Positions 10,261 to 21,658 of a stretch of 64,000 bases of DNA are shown here, piece by piece. The notes beneath the pieces were generated by a model. That model was given only the letters and a program-made list of their open reading frames with translations. It was not told the origin of the DNA and did not search any database. Source of the DNA: Hemerocallis citrina (taxonomy: Eukaryota; Streptophyta; Magnoliopsida; Asparagales; Asphodelaceae); assembly GCA_017893485.1 (NCBI GenBank), contig CM030358.1, positions 151,107,368 to 151,171,367 of the forward strand, read 5' to 3'. Position numbers and translations under genes: made by a program. The first letter of the stretch is position 1, and every line of letters begins with the position of its first letter.

Positions 10261-11376
10261 TCACCTCTATCCAATTAGTAACTTCAAATATCTTATCTAC
10301 ATGTTGTGATTATATAAATTTACGGGATGCCCAAATAATGACCTGTCCAACAAGCTGTAACAATATCTTATCTTGGGATCTCGAACTATTTCACCCCCAA
10401 AATATAACCAAATAGGTATATCGTAATCTATACATATACAAAAATGGACGAATATTCATTAACTACTCACAAGCATAACATAAGAAAATTATACAACATA
10501 TGGCTATAGGAATACCTTCCAATAAAACCGTAAGTTGGAGCACGAAGAATACGCCGTGGATGATGTATAAGATGACCGGAGACAATGTTGGAGATCAGAT
10601 TGGGGGATTGAATTTCGGAGTAGGAGGAGAGGGAGGTTGGAGAGATGAAGTTTGAGAGTAAAGAGAAGTCGGTTTTGTGCTCTAGGGTTTTAGGGTTTTG
10701 GGTTCGGAAGTAGAGGGAAAGAGAGATAAAGTAAAAGGGGAAGAAGAGAATGGGGCCACGTTATATATCAAAATATTATCATACTGGTGCCACTATTTCC
10801 AGTGGCGACATCAGCTTAATATTGTTATTTAGAATAACGACATCCGTTATAATATCCTTACAATTTTTTTCAAGTCAGAGAGCTCACAATTGAATGCAAA
10901 ATGTACTGATGTCGTTACTCTAAAAAATAAAATGTGAATTTTTTTAAGTTGCCGCTATTGGTAACAGCGGTATAAAAATAACATATGTCGTTGTTGCCAA
11001 CAGCATTTTATGCTGACATATCCAAAGGTGGATCAGATGAGTAAATATTTGCAAAAGTGGGTCAGTTGGTCAATATCTTCAAAAAGTGGGTCAGTACGAA
11101 ACAAATCACTCAATTTACTATTTTGTTTCTTTTGGGCAGAAATACTTCCTGCATCAAAGAGAAGGTGGACTGGTCGGTGCTGATCATGATACTATTCGGC
11201 AATACTTGGCTACATCATCTACTTATAATGCTACAAGGCTGGGGGATATCTTCTTCTTCTGGTAGAGCTGTGATTGAAGAGGCTGATGCGCAATTCAGGA
11301 TGCTGTTGATGAGACTACTTTTGCAAGTGAAGTTATTATATCTTCCTTCCCTTGCAGATTCTGCATCAACTGCATC

Positions 11377-12532
11377 CTAGGAAGCACGGGTACTTCCAAA
11401 TGCCCTACGTACCCGTGTCGGGTGCGTATCGAATGCGGATACTTCTGGGGTGCGTACCCAAGGAATATCCAATTTTTTCATATATTTTTGCAACTTTTGG
11501 ATACAATTATGTTTAGATAGATGTTTGGGGTCCTAGTGTAATTTCAAAATCTTTATATTTTAAGTTAAGCTCAAACACAAAATAAGCATACCCAATGTTT
11601 TGATAGTTAGATTATGATTTTTTCTTTAAAAATGCTCATAATTATAAGAGCATCCACAGTTTTGATATATTTGCCATTTTCTCATTTTTTGAGAAACAAG
11701 CCGCCGCAATCGTTTGCTATTTTGCCAAAATTTGGCAAAATCGCTACAGTCGCTTCTCATTTTTGAGAAACGAAAGTGCGATTCTCAAATTATAAGAGAC
11801 GATCTCGTCCCAATTTTTTTTTTAATCGCGTTGGACGAGACAACATGTATTGTCCCAATTTTTTTTTAATCTCGTCGGACGATACAACATGTATCGTCCC
11901 ATTTTTTTTTTTAAATTTTCAAATGATCGAACGGTCAGATTCATCGAAAAAAAAAATTTCGATTTCACCTCGGACGAGACAAGTTGTCTCGTCTCAAGCT
12001 AAAAGGCTTGGGACGGGACAACATGTCCCGTCCTGGTTTTGTGGCCAAAATTAGTGGTAGGTTTAGTCTTTTAATTAGGTTTAGTCTGTGATTAATTAGG
12101 TTTAGATTATATTTTAATACTTAATTTATTTAATTAACATATTTTAATTGTTAATTAGTTATTAATTAAATCTTTAAATAAAAAAAAATTAACGGACGAA
12201 ACAAGTTGTCTCGTCCTACTCAAATTTTAGCAAAAAATAGCAAACGACCATTGTAGAAGATTTGGCTATTTACTATTACTGTAGCTGTCATTTGCTCAAA
12301 AATGAGAAACACCATTGTGGATGCTCTAATGTATTATTATAATTCTATGAAATAGTTCAAATATTTACATTTTAACAAAATAAATATTTATTTATTTATA
12401 TGTATAATATAAAATATATTGTACTTAACGTATCCACCAACACACCTGTATCGCAGTTTTTTTTTAAAATCACGTATCCTCGTACCCATGTCGTATCGTA
12501 CCCGCACCCCATATCCGTATCTGTGCTTCCTA
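11377..12532. mobile_element. non-autonomous DNA transposon with GGAAGCAC ends
   Basis: The terminal inverted repeats are TAGGAAGCACGG at the left and TAGGAAGCACAG reading inward from the right; both continue into related GTAC/GTATC-rich subterminal sequence. Flanks are direct repeats AACTGCATC (11368-11376 and 12533-12541), 8 or 9 bases depending on how the ends are set. An 8-bp duplication would mean hAT and a 9-bp one a Mutator relative. It has no coding capacity and contains a nested Tourist-like MITE. Confidence 0.78.
11648..12326. mobile_element. Tourist-like MITE with internal palindromes (MITE A)
   Basis: A 679-bp element with inverted ends GAGCATCCACAG and GAGCATCCACAATGG, flanked by TAA (11645-11647 and 12327-12329), the 3-bp duplication of PIF/Harbinger elements. 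Inside are at least five short palindromes of one design, with arms such as GGACGATACA: 11833-11856, 11877-11900, 11972-11995, 12011-12033 and 12194-12216. They are separated by A/T runs. There is no coding capacity. Compare MITE B at 53587. Confidence 0.82.
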
Positions 12533-12721
12533 AACTGCATCATCCTCCATGTCTGCTACAATCAATGTATCACAATCTGTTTGAGAGTGATGCAAATTTG
12601 AGAGTAGCTACCTGCAGTTTGTTATTGTTTTAGTCTTTTCTGTTCCCTGGTGAAAATTAGATACTTACTGTCTTGGGGTTTACTATATATATACTTCTAT
12701 ATTTAGGGTTTTGTAATATTA

Positions 12722-13010
12722 CACTACTAATCGTAATGGATATAACGACATATCTATCCCGGCGTTTACTCCCAAAAGTCGGGATAGATCGTCATTATTT
12801 TTTTTAAATATCGAATGTCTATAACAGCGTTGTTGTAACACGACGTTATATATATAACGGCGTATATGAATATAAAACTCCGTTATAACGGTGTATATAA
12901 TATGTAATGGCGTATATGAATATAAAACGCGGTTATAGACTTGACTAATCGATGCGCTAGTCATTGGGATACATTCCACGACGTTTGTTATTGGCTCCGC
13001 CGTTATATGG
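12722..13010. repeat. left subterminal repeat region of the CACTA element
   Basis: It holds ATCCCGGCG once in each orientation and several copies of ATAACGGCG or its complement, spaced irregularly. In CACTA elements such repeats bind the TNPA-type protein. Confidence 0.75.
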
Positions 13011-13271
13011 TGTCGAATATTATTCTCGTCCCGCCCCTAACTATTCATTTCCCCCCACCAAAAAAACACTCTAACCCTAACTATTCATCTCCTCCGTCTC
13101 GCGAACACACACACACTCTCTCTCTGACCACTCGCCCCTCTCCTCCGTCTTGCCGCTCGTCCCCTCTCCCCATTCGCTACCATTCTCCATTCGCCGCCGC
13201 CCTTCCTTTGCTTCCGCCACTTAGTCCGTCGCCACCGCCCCTCCCTCCGTTGTCGTGCCTCCCTGCCGTCG

Positions 13272-16200
13272 TGTAACTCCTATTTCCTGTATCGGTATAT
13301 TTTTTTCTACTAAATTTTCATTGCTGGTATTCTTGTATTCAATTTGAGGTCCTATATTTTATTTCCGTTCGAATAAAATCATTTTAATGTTTCAACTCAT
13401 TTTTTTGGCGCCTATGTCTAATTCATTTGTATGTCTGTTCTGCTCTTTTGTGTCATTCTTCTTGGAGAAATGGACCATTCAATCCATGTATCTCCTATTC
13501 CCCATTTTTAGTGAATTTTGACTATGTCCCTAGTTGGATCCCTCTCGAACCGGATACCCAAATACCCAAAACCCGAAACCCTATACTATTTAAACCCTAA
13601 CCCTAACTCTAAACCCATTTCACTACTGTTAAAACCTAATCATACCGCCGCCTACCCTCTCCTTCTTCCTCCTGTTTTCTTCTCCTTCGATCTATACCTA
13701 TATCTCCATCACCTTTACCCAACCTCCATCATCTCCGCCTGCAACCGCCATACCCATCACCGCCTCAGTCACCCCAACACCCCACCGCCATTGCCGACCA
13801 CCTTCGCCTTCTCGCCGAACTCAACTCCCGAACCCATTACACGCCGTCACCACCCATCGCCATTACCATCGCTAGTCTCCTTCGCTCCCATCCACCACCA
13901 CCATTCGCCTCGCAACCACCCTCACATCACCACCCTCTCTTCGTAATCCCCACAATCACCACCATTGCCATCATCCTCCATAGAACCCATCCCGCCATTC
14001 TCGACCTCTACCATCCTCGCCACCCATCGCCATTACCACCTCCGATCGTCTTTGCCAGTCGCCTCCACCATCGCCCTCCGTTCACCCTTACCTCCTTCGT
14101 CGCCAACACCCGAACCATTTTCCCAATCTTCTCCTCTGTTCGAACCCAGAAAACAGAGCAGCGCCATTCCTTCGCTGCTCCGCCCTTCACTGTCGACGCC
14201 CCTCGACGATAGTGTCGCCCTCGCCTCCTTGCGCCGTCGTCTCTCCCACCGTCACCGCCTCACTGCTCGCCGCTGCCGGTCGCCGCTTTTCCCTCGCTCT
14301 CCCTCGCTCACTATCGATCAAGAAGGAAGAAGAGGTAGCGTTTGGGCAGGATCCAATCTCGGCCGTCGAATCTGATCAAGATCCGATCTTGATCAGATCT
14401 GATCTGATCGGTGTTTCGTGTTCTGGGTGCAGCAGATTCAATCGTCGTTCTCTGTTCTGGCCACTTGGATCCAGGTGCGGGAGATCTGATTGGTGGGTTT
14501 TGCTGTCCCGCATTGTGTACACAGCGGATCTAGTTGCTGTTTGCTGTTTTGGCCGAGAACAAATCCAGATTCGATCTTGTGTGGGTGTTTGTACATGTCC
14601 CGTATGTGCGTGTTTCCGTTCTAGTGCCTTGTCTCTCGGGATTCTTATCCCGTATTGGTTCGTGTTCGGATTCTCCGTCATCAAGGCAAGTATTTCTCTT
14701 GTACATATTTTTGTTCTAGTACAAGCTTTAATTTGAAAATACCTCAAATAGTTAGAAGTGGTGACTCCTTTTTGACTCGTCATTATTGATCAAATATTAA
14801 TCCCCATAAATTTCATAATCTTAAGAGTCACAACAATTTCATTGTATTATATTACAACTACTTGGACTCATTTTATCCCCTAAACACATAGACACATGAA
14901 ATTAAGGAACCCTAGATTTGTAGATGTGTGTTATATCTAGTATGCGATGAACTTGCACCCACTAGAGTCCAGAAATAAATATTACTTGCTGTTTTGATAA
15001 CCATTACCCTGTATTTATATCAGACATTAATCTAGACGCCTAATTACCAATTATCATGCAACCAAAACATGTAAGACATTCCCACATGTTGCTGTCCTGG
15101 ACCTTGCTATGCTGTTTTGACCCCTTTAACATCAGAATATGAACCTGAGCCCTGAACAGTAAACGTAGATCCAGATGTCAAGATGTCGATAGCCTCCGAA
15201 ATTTTTCGAATTCCGAGTCACGGTCGAGGAGATATCACAGTTTTGGTGCAGTAACGTCATACTGTCCAGATTTGAGATTTTCATTGTTCTTGATATTTTA
15301 ATTTGTTTAGACCCTCGAACTTGAATCCTATCTAGCCTAAACTTATTCCATGTCCATGATTATGATTTCTTGACTTATTTCACACACTTGCATGCTTGCT
15401 TGATAAAAATTAATAAAAGTAACAAGTCGGGGTTTAAGGAAAAGACCATAGTAGTGGACAATATAGGTAAGTGTACTCGGAAGGGGCCCGTGTTTCCCAG
15501 TACTCGGTTCATGAACTTGTTGCACTTGATGTATTCATGGAGTCAGTTACTTGGCTCATGAACTTGTATTCATGAACCCACTGTGTAGTTCTTGAACTTG
15601 TTAGTATTCACGGACTCGCTTCGTGAACTTGTTATTTATTTTCATATTCATGAACCGTGTTTGCTTGATACTTGATACCTGAGTATGCCGCCCTATAAAA
15701 TCTATTACTAGGTCTAAACGAAATTGCATTGACTGTAGCAACTATGTAGTAAAAATATGGATGCATGAAGTGCTACCTAGATAGTAATAACTACAAGACT
15801 TGAACATGATACATGCTTACTCGATACTTGATTACATGATACATGAAAGATGAAACTTGAACTTGATACATATTACTTGATACTTGACAACTTGTTACTT
15901 GAGACTTGACACTTGAATATAATATTTGACACTAGACTTGGCACTTGTTACATGACACTAGACTCGAGACTTGTCACTTGATGTTAGATACCCTTACAGG
16001 TTCACTTGTTACTTGTTTCACCATAAGTATTTGTTATCCAGCCTGTTTACTAAGATGTCCCTCTTGCTAGCTAGTTCTTGGATTTCCACTACTTGTTGTA
16101 TCCCTGTTACATTCTTGATTCCAATTCTTGTTTCACATTACTTGTACTTGTTTTTACTATTTGTGGCCCTAGCTTGTACTAAGGACATTTTCTCTTGATT

Positions 16201-16597
16201 TCCCCTGTTTTTTCCTTTTTATTTATTAAGCAGACTTTTGAGACGAGCTACCTGCTGGGATTGATAAGCAGAAATTTTAGCTTTCAAGTGGAGGCAACTT
16301 GATTAGAATAATTGTTTTTCTTGAATTATTTAATCTTTCTGTTTAAGAACTTGTAACGGACTGATGTTCCCGAGTTTTAACTTGATCCAGACTTGAAACT
16401 ATTTGGGTATTATTCTTGTGTATTCAATTGTTTCTGTTGCTTAATATATTATTCATGCATGCTTGGTTGTATATATATCTTGTTATATTCTTGTTGTGAT
16501 GCTGAGTCGATCCTACAGCTTATGGATGATGTTAAAATCATTCGCTGGGCTTCGTCACGCGCTCGTATTCCATGTTTTTGGGAAGCGAGGCGTGACA
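13272..16597. mobile_element. long solo LTR 1 (3.3 kb), family 1
   Basis: A 3326-bp unit runs from TGTAACTCC to AGGCGTGACA and is flanked by CGTCG on both sides (13267-13271 and 16598-16602). It has TG...CA ends, a 5-bp duplication, no internal coding region, no primer-binding site and no second LTR, so it reads as a solo LTR left by LTR-LTR recombination. The TGTAAC start and GTNACA end resemble LTRs of chromoviral Ty3/gypsy elements (Tekay type), which is inference. It matches solo LTR 4 (48961-52334) over several blocks, for example ATGCATGAAGTGCTACCTAG, and both have a run of ACTTGATACATG-type repeats (here about 15780-16000). Open frames within it appear to be chance. Confidence 0.87.
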
Positions 16598-16634
16598 CGT
16601 CGCCTCCATCATCGCTGCCGCCCCTCTCTCCTCT

Positions 16635-16775
16635 GGTATAGACTCAAAATTTTACATATTTTAGGGCATTTGAAAATTTAAGGCATTTGAAAATTTTATA
16701 AATTTTGGTATAGACTCAAAATTGATTTATTGTAAATTTTACAGATTTTGGTATAGACTCAAAATTGATTTTGGT
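16635..16775. repeat. short direct repeats in the CACTA leader or intron
   Basis: GGTATAGACTCAAAATT occurs at 16635, 16707 and 16750. The first copy follows CCTCTCTCCTCTG and could be a splice donor (CTG|GTATAG) of the element's leader exon. Confidence 0.6.
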
Positions 16776-17157
16776 GATTCCTTCTGTTGTCTTTAGTCTT
16801 TTATTTTGGAATGTTTGTTCTAGTGTTGTGAGGATTTATGTTAGGTTGACAAACAACCTGTTGTACAACTTAGTCAGATTTTCGTAGCAACCCCATTTTT
16901 TATGGAAGAATGGTGGATAATGGGATAATTTGATAGAGATGAAAATCCCTAATATATTAGATACTTTAGAAACACCTATATTTTAGCTCTAACGATTGCA
17001 GCGATAGTCGTTCTTCACCTCTTCTTGCATATATTGAGAATTAGTGTCCCATGTATTGCTTGAAATTAATATATATTAAAACATGTGCGTGCGCACCATA
17101 TATGTAAAAATATATCTAAGTATAAATAATTAAAATATGGAGGAGCACTGAACATAC

Positions 17158-17233
17158 CATCAATCATGTGGAGCACCTTCTTCACCTCCTTCTTGCACCC
17201 ATCACAGTGAATATTCACGTTAAGTACGCAGGT
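17158..17233 (-). pseudogene. captured exon of a heavy-metal-associated (HIPP-type) protein
   Basis: On minus, a 76-base exon is bounded by an acceptor (CACAATTTCAG) and a donor (GATG|GTATGTTC). It encodes [20 protein letters not shown] and then LHMIDG, the start of a heavy-metal-associated domain with the copper/metal-binding pair CxxC in CDGC. Plant HIPP genes have exactly such a small exon ending at this glycine. Neither the rest of the domain nor the C-terminal CaaX region is seen nearby. It lies inside the CACTA element between leader and transposase, in opposite orientation, so it is best read as a transduplicated fragment. DNA up to about 18270 may be its captured upstream region. Confidence 0.78.
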
Positions 17234-18398
17234 CTGAAATTGTGTATTGAATCCGAAAGTTAGAAAACCATCCAAGCAAGCAGATACTTAATTTCATGAA
17301 CAAATTGAAATAAAATCCTAACAAAATTGAGATAAAATCCAATCAAGTAGACACTTACACACAGAGATAAGATGATTTGAGGCTTTCTAACTACAAGCAC
17401 ATATACAGCTTCTCCGTCTCTCTTTCTTTATTTTTACTTCTTTTTATATGCATGCATTAGACTATTAGCTGTAGGTTAATTTTCTAGCAAAACAGCGAAA
17501 GACTATTAGTTGTAACCTTATCTTTTCAGTTCACTCACTAAATTTTAAAAATCACATATATGATACATATGTTAGATTACAGCTAAAAACTCTCACTTGT
17601 GAACACTTAAACCTGAGATCAATTCTACTCACTATCTCCTATTTTGATTTGCATGTCAAAGGTGATTCTTTTAGATGAAAATTAAGCCAATGCTTTCATC
17701 TTGAACCAGGTTCATACGGTTCACTATTGAAACAACAGTCGGTTCGGTTCAGTTCAGTTCATCCAAAATTTATATATCTGTAAAATCGGATCGGTTTAGG
17801 ATCTCTGTTTGAACCCGGTCTAATAGGCCAATTTTTACAACCTTCTTTTGTTTGATACCCACTAGTATGGGCTAATTTGTTAGGTCTACCTCCAAATTCA
17901 CTTATTATAACCACAAATGTGATAATTGAGCAAAGCCATCAATTATTATCTTAGACAAAGCATGTGTCAAGCCTCCAAAATTTTAGGAAATTGTGATGGA
18001 ATGTGAAAGCTCCACTAGTTGCTGTTGGTGAACTTGAAAAAGGAAACAATGGGGAAAAAACCTTTACATTGGATAAAAGGTAGATTGGGTAATATGCAAT
18101 TATCGTGACTGAGACCAAAATTGATATGGATGCATAGAGTTGGGTATGAGTATGTGAGATATGGGATGGAAATTTGCCCAATTGCAACCAGTACAAATGC
18201 AGATGGGTGATGATAGTATACAAACAATGGAGCACTGTATTTTTTTTTTTTTTGAGTGATAGGGATTGCATAACTATTTTGGATAAGATGATGATTTAGG
18301 ATGTTGATTTATTATCGTGATGTTGATTTAGGATGAAGGAAAAAATATGATGTTGATCCTAGCATACTTATATTTCAGATTGACTCATATTTTTCAAA

Positions 18399-19055
18399 TT
18401 GTATAAAAGTTGGATTAATAAGCCACGATTATCCAAAGCGTATCGAGATGGTGTTAAAGAATTGATTAACTATGCAAAGATCAATTCTCCTGAGCCGAAC
18501 ATTATTTTATGTCCATGTGTCCGATGTTCAAACTGTGATTTGAGGACGTGCGGCGTAGTTGAGACACACTTGATTTGCAATGGTTTTATACAAGGGTATA
18601 CACATTAGTTTTGTCATGGTGAGTCTGTTCGTTTAGCTTCTACTAGTCCGGTTGTGAATGAAGACGAGGCTTTATTTACAAATGATCTAAGTATTGTTGA
18701 TGAAATGCACTCTTTAGTGCGGGATGGGTTGGGATTCCATAACTTCGAAGCTCACATAAATAATCCAATCAAGTCCAGAACGAGTCAGCAGAAACATCAC
18801 ATCAAGGCGACGGGGTGGCAGAAGAAATGCCCAGACCTGAAACTAATAAAGAATACGAAGCCTTTCATAAGTTGTTAGAAGATGCAAATACTCCTCTGTA
18901 CGTGATTGTCACAAGTTCTCTAAGTTTTCATTCATTGTTAGACTATTTCAGATTAAATGTCTAAATGAATGGTCTGCTAAGTCCTTCACTTTGCTTCTTG
19001 AATTGTTGAATGAAGCTTTTCCTCAAATCTGTATTGGAAATCAGAAGTTGGAAAG
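18399..19055 (+). pseudogene. CACTA transposase N-terminus (TNPD-like)
   Basis: The frame opens with KSWINKPRLSKAYRDGVKEL and contains CPCVRCSNC, the cysteine-rich core of the transposase-associated domain (PF13963 type), followed by a HxxCxGFxxGYT segment. A TAG at 18606-18608 replaces the tryptophan normally found there; the frame then continues. Frameshifts follow near 18790 and 18900. The last part, including NEWSAKSFTLLLELLNEAFP, is also conserved in En/Spm TNPD proteins. A donor follows at 19056 (GGAAAG|GTAATC). The initiating codon appears mutated to TTG and the downstream DDE domain is missing, so this is a dead fragment. Confidence 0.85.
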
Positions 19056-19150
19056 GTAATCATATTTCATTGTTTATATATTCAATTGATGATATAAATT
19101 ATTGATTTTGGTAAACATAAGCATGTATTCCAATTATTAAAATGGTATAG

Positions 19151-19769
19151 AGGAAAGACGACATTGGTCTAAGCAGCCGTACGCAGATGAAGATCAAGCA
19201 CACTACGGGGAGCTGCAGCTTTACTGTTGTGCGGGATGAGATGGTAATGGAAATTTTATTTTATAGCAAGTCTGTTTTTAAAATGGTTGGAAGATATTTT
19301 TTTGCCAATTTCTGCGTTGGTATAATTTAACTATTGCATTTGACTCATATATAGGATATGTAAGTCGAGGGAGAGAGCGTCGGTGAGGTAGACTTTTTTG
19401 AATCTATCCACACAATTAAGGATGGGACCTTTCGGGATGAATTTGCAGCTAATATAGTGGTAAACATGAAACTTTCAAACTCAAATTTTCATTTTGCAAC
19501 TCAAATTTGGATATTATTCACAACTCAAATTTGGATTTTAATTTGGTAATAATTTACAAACTTTCAAACTAGCTTTCAAACTAATTTTTGGTATTAATGT
19601 TGTGTTTGCTCTCTTTTGTAGAAAGAAGCTAGAAAACTGATTGAAGAGAGGTCGACATCTTCTACAGTAGACCGATTGACGATCTAGTGTGAAGCTATGA
19701 CCGACGTGAGGGGGAAAGAGTGACCCGGTCGTGTGTGGGGAATGGGATTGGGGCCAACACCCTCACAGG
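19151..19769 (+). pseudogene. CACTA Transposase_24-type protein, middle exons
   Basis: Three exon-like blocks follow acceptor AG dinucleotides: about 19151-19242 (KIKHTTGSCSFTVVRDEM), about 19356-19460 (DFFESIHTIKDGTFRDEFAA) and about 19621-19769 (ending in GMGLGPTPSQ). The order 'TGS-x-S-F-x-V-V-R-E-E', then 'F-x-x-T-H', then 'G-x-G-x-G-P-T-P' is typical of the C-terminal region of the plant Ptta/En/Spm transposase family (Transposase_24). In-frame stops (TAA near 19361, TAG near 19688) and a frameshift show it is inactive. Long introns fit the family. The rest of the product is at 21659. Confidence 0.75.
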
Positions 19770-19779
19770 TACATTAGCA

Positions 19780-20339
19780 TTGTGTAATCATCTGTTTTTA
19801 TGATCAATATCTAGTTTATAGGATTGTTCATATATCTTATCAAAAGGTGTCGTCTCTTAGTACCTTCATGTGTAACATATGATAGGACTAACTGCTAATG
19901 TTCAGGGATTGATTGGGGTTGCTGAGTTAAAACATCTATGGAATTTGGGTTGTGTTTGAGCTGGCAATAGGCACTAGGTAACTAGATTAGACTTGACTAA
20001 TATTTTGATACCAAGTGCTCAATATTTTAAAATGTTAACATTTTAAAGCGTGGAAAGACAATGATTATGGAATTCCAAGTTGATGTTTGTTTATGTTCTC
20101 TAGCTTCGTTTAGAGACTATTATTTGGATGAGTCGATGCTAGAACAAACTCATACTATTACGAAGACACTCTTAAAAACTGTTGTTGCCAACTTTTGACT
20201 ATTTTACAAAAGTTGTTTCTGGCTGTTTCAAGCCTTCAACCAGTGTTTCTAGCTGTTTCAAGCCTTCAACTAGTGTCCCTTTTAAAAATAAAAATAAAAT
20301 ATTTATAATATCTTAACAGTTATAATATCTTTTCAAAAC
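19780..20339. other. CACTA internal intron-like DNA
   Basis: No coding signal is visible. A 30-bp unit (GTTTCTGGCTGTTTCAAGCC...) is duplicated in tandem at about 20215-20275. Confidence 0.5.
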
Positions 20340-20529
20340 ATGATTTTGTTAAAAGATTGTGTTGACATACAGCTTGTGAAGCATCCCATAATTTGTAGTT
20401 GTCTCCCTCCGCAGCTAAATTCCATTTCTTTGAACCTGATGGTTCATAATATCCAGGGCCAATCTTCATCGCTATCTTATCATCAATCTCAGCGGCATAA
20501 ACATCTCTTTCTGCCTTTCCTATCTTAAC
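20340..20529 (-). pseudogene. captured terminal exon of a plant alpha-amylase
   Basis: On minus, after an acceptor (GCATCCTTCAG), a frame reads KAERDVYAAEIDDKIAMKIG, then PGYYEPSG, then WNLAAEGDNYKLWDAS. This matches the C-terminal beta-sheet domain of plant alpha-amylases (glycosyl hydrolase 13), whose last exon has the pattern 'D-x-Y-x-A-x-I-D-x-K-V-x-x-K-I-G' and ends 'Y-x-V-W-E'. The catalytic barrel is absent. The usual stop is not seen; the frame runs on past the expected end. It lies in a CACTA intron in reverse orientation, so it is a second captured fragment. Confidence 0.72.
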
Positions 20530-21658
20530 CTGAAGGATGCATCACCACCAAGGATTAGTGTATTTTTAATTTTTAATTCGACCATGTATAAAATTAGAAG
20601 AGGGCAGATTTCAAACCTGGCTTGACAAGCAATATAGTAGACCTAGATTTTGTGTTTGTTTGGCTCCCTTAAATTAATCAGGTTACAAAAAAAGTGCATT
20701 TCTATAACCAATTTTGTGTCCTATCTAACACAAGGTAGCAGTAACCATAATTCATTTTCTATAGATTATAAGATGTACTATGCATGTTTGGAAAGAGATG
20801 ATAAACGAGAGAAAGACAACTGCAGTCACAAAATTCAAAATTATGAAACACTCTTAAAAAAAAGGGACACTCTTAAAAACTGTAGTCACAAAATATTTTT
20901 GCAAGGTTATGTTTGCTATGCAGAAGAATAAGTTGATGGATGGAAAGCCTTGTTGCATGTTTGTTACTTCTATGATGATAATGGAAAGATGAGATAACTC
21001 TTAGTCAATTCGTTGTGTCAAATTTTACAGTTCAGATTCAACAACTCTGGACATCAGCATCTTCCAAATTTGGGTAACATGGATATTGAGACAGGATCAA
21101 ATTTAAATAGTACTACTAGTTGACAGCTCAGAGTCCACTAGTAGTTTTCTTTAAAAAGGTAAGACTCCTAGTTATTTTAAACTAGGCTGTAGCTACTAGC
21201 CACACAGACTCACCTAAATTTATGTTGACTGTTGATTAATGATGCAAACGAGACTCAATCCACCAACCGTTTGTCAAGATGCTTATCAGTTATCACACCT
21301 ATAATTCAACAATGCGGAGTATAATGCAGCAACCAAAAGCTTTGATCCATCCAATGCATCGACTGTTGTTGTGCTTGTTGTTGTTGCTGCTGATGCACTT
21401 GGGACTGCCTTTCCTTATTAGATTTGTGGCTACTATATAATTAGTTGTTCGAGTTGTGGTATATTAAACGGTTTCCTTTCTCTTTTTAGTTGATAAGAGT
21501 GGTATATTAATCAGTTTGTTTCTGCTACCCACAACTGTAATTTCAAGGAATATGGTAATAGTATTGCAACTAAAATTATTAACATTTGTTTCCAAGAGTT
21601 TATCAGAGTTATAAATATGAGTAGCTTCTTTTAGGCTTCTTTTTGTACGAATCACAGG
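20530..21658. other. CACTA internal DNA, no gene recognised
   Basis: AT-rich sequence between the amylase fragment and the last transposase exons. It has small repeats (CACTCTTAAAAA, GTCACAAAAT around 20810-20895) and a CAA/TTG-rich run near 21365-21400. It may be captured host DNA or an expanded intron. Confidence 0.4.

Larger units (their letters stand above)
9115..11107. mobile_element. Mutator-like element (MULE) with long terminal inverted repeats
   Basis: The element ends in inverted repeats of roughly 300 bp. The left end reads CCCGTACGAACCGAC and continues through CTTTTGAAAATATTTATCC; the right end reads inward as TTTCGTACTGACCCAC and CTTTTGCAAATATTTACTC. A second matching block lies at about 9400-9470 and 10850-10925. 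It is flanked by 9-bp near-duplications GCTCAATTT (9106-9114) and ACTCAATTT (11108-11116), the size expected for Mutator. Inside is only an N-terminal MURA-type transposase piece on minus. A LINE 3' tail has jumped into the left terminal repeat. Confidence 0.85.
11117..12660 (+). pseudogene. remnant of an unknown host gene split by transposons
   Basis: The host sequence left after removing the transposon at 11377-12532 contains two candidate splice acceptors, each a pyrimidine run ending in CAG (TTTCTTTTGGGCAG near 11140 and CCTTCCCTTGCAG near 11357). An open stretch from about 11141 reads HQREGGLVGADHDTIRQYLA, and another reads SSSGRAVIEEADAQF. Reading across the insertion gives a serine-rich tail that ends at a TGA. 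I do not recognise the protein, and frames shift within the region. Possible upstream pieces of the same locus lie at 8624-9114. This is suggestive of exons, not proof. Confidence 0.3.

Noticed and set aside
12941..14783. Several Ser/Pro-rich frames (for example at 13518, 13965, 14212) as genes
   Set aside because: They lie in the CACTA leader and at the start of a solo LTR in C-rich DNA; none has a domain or proper end.
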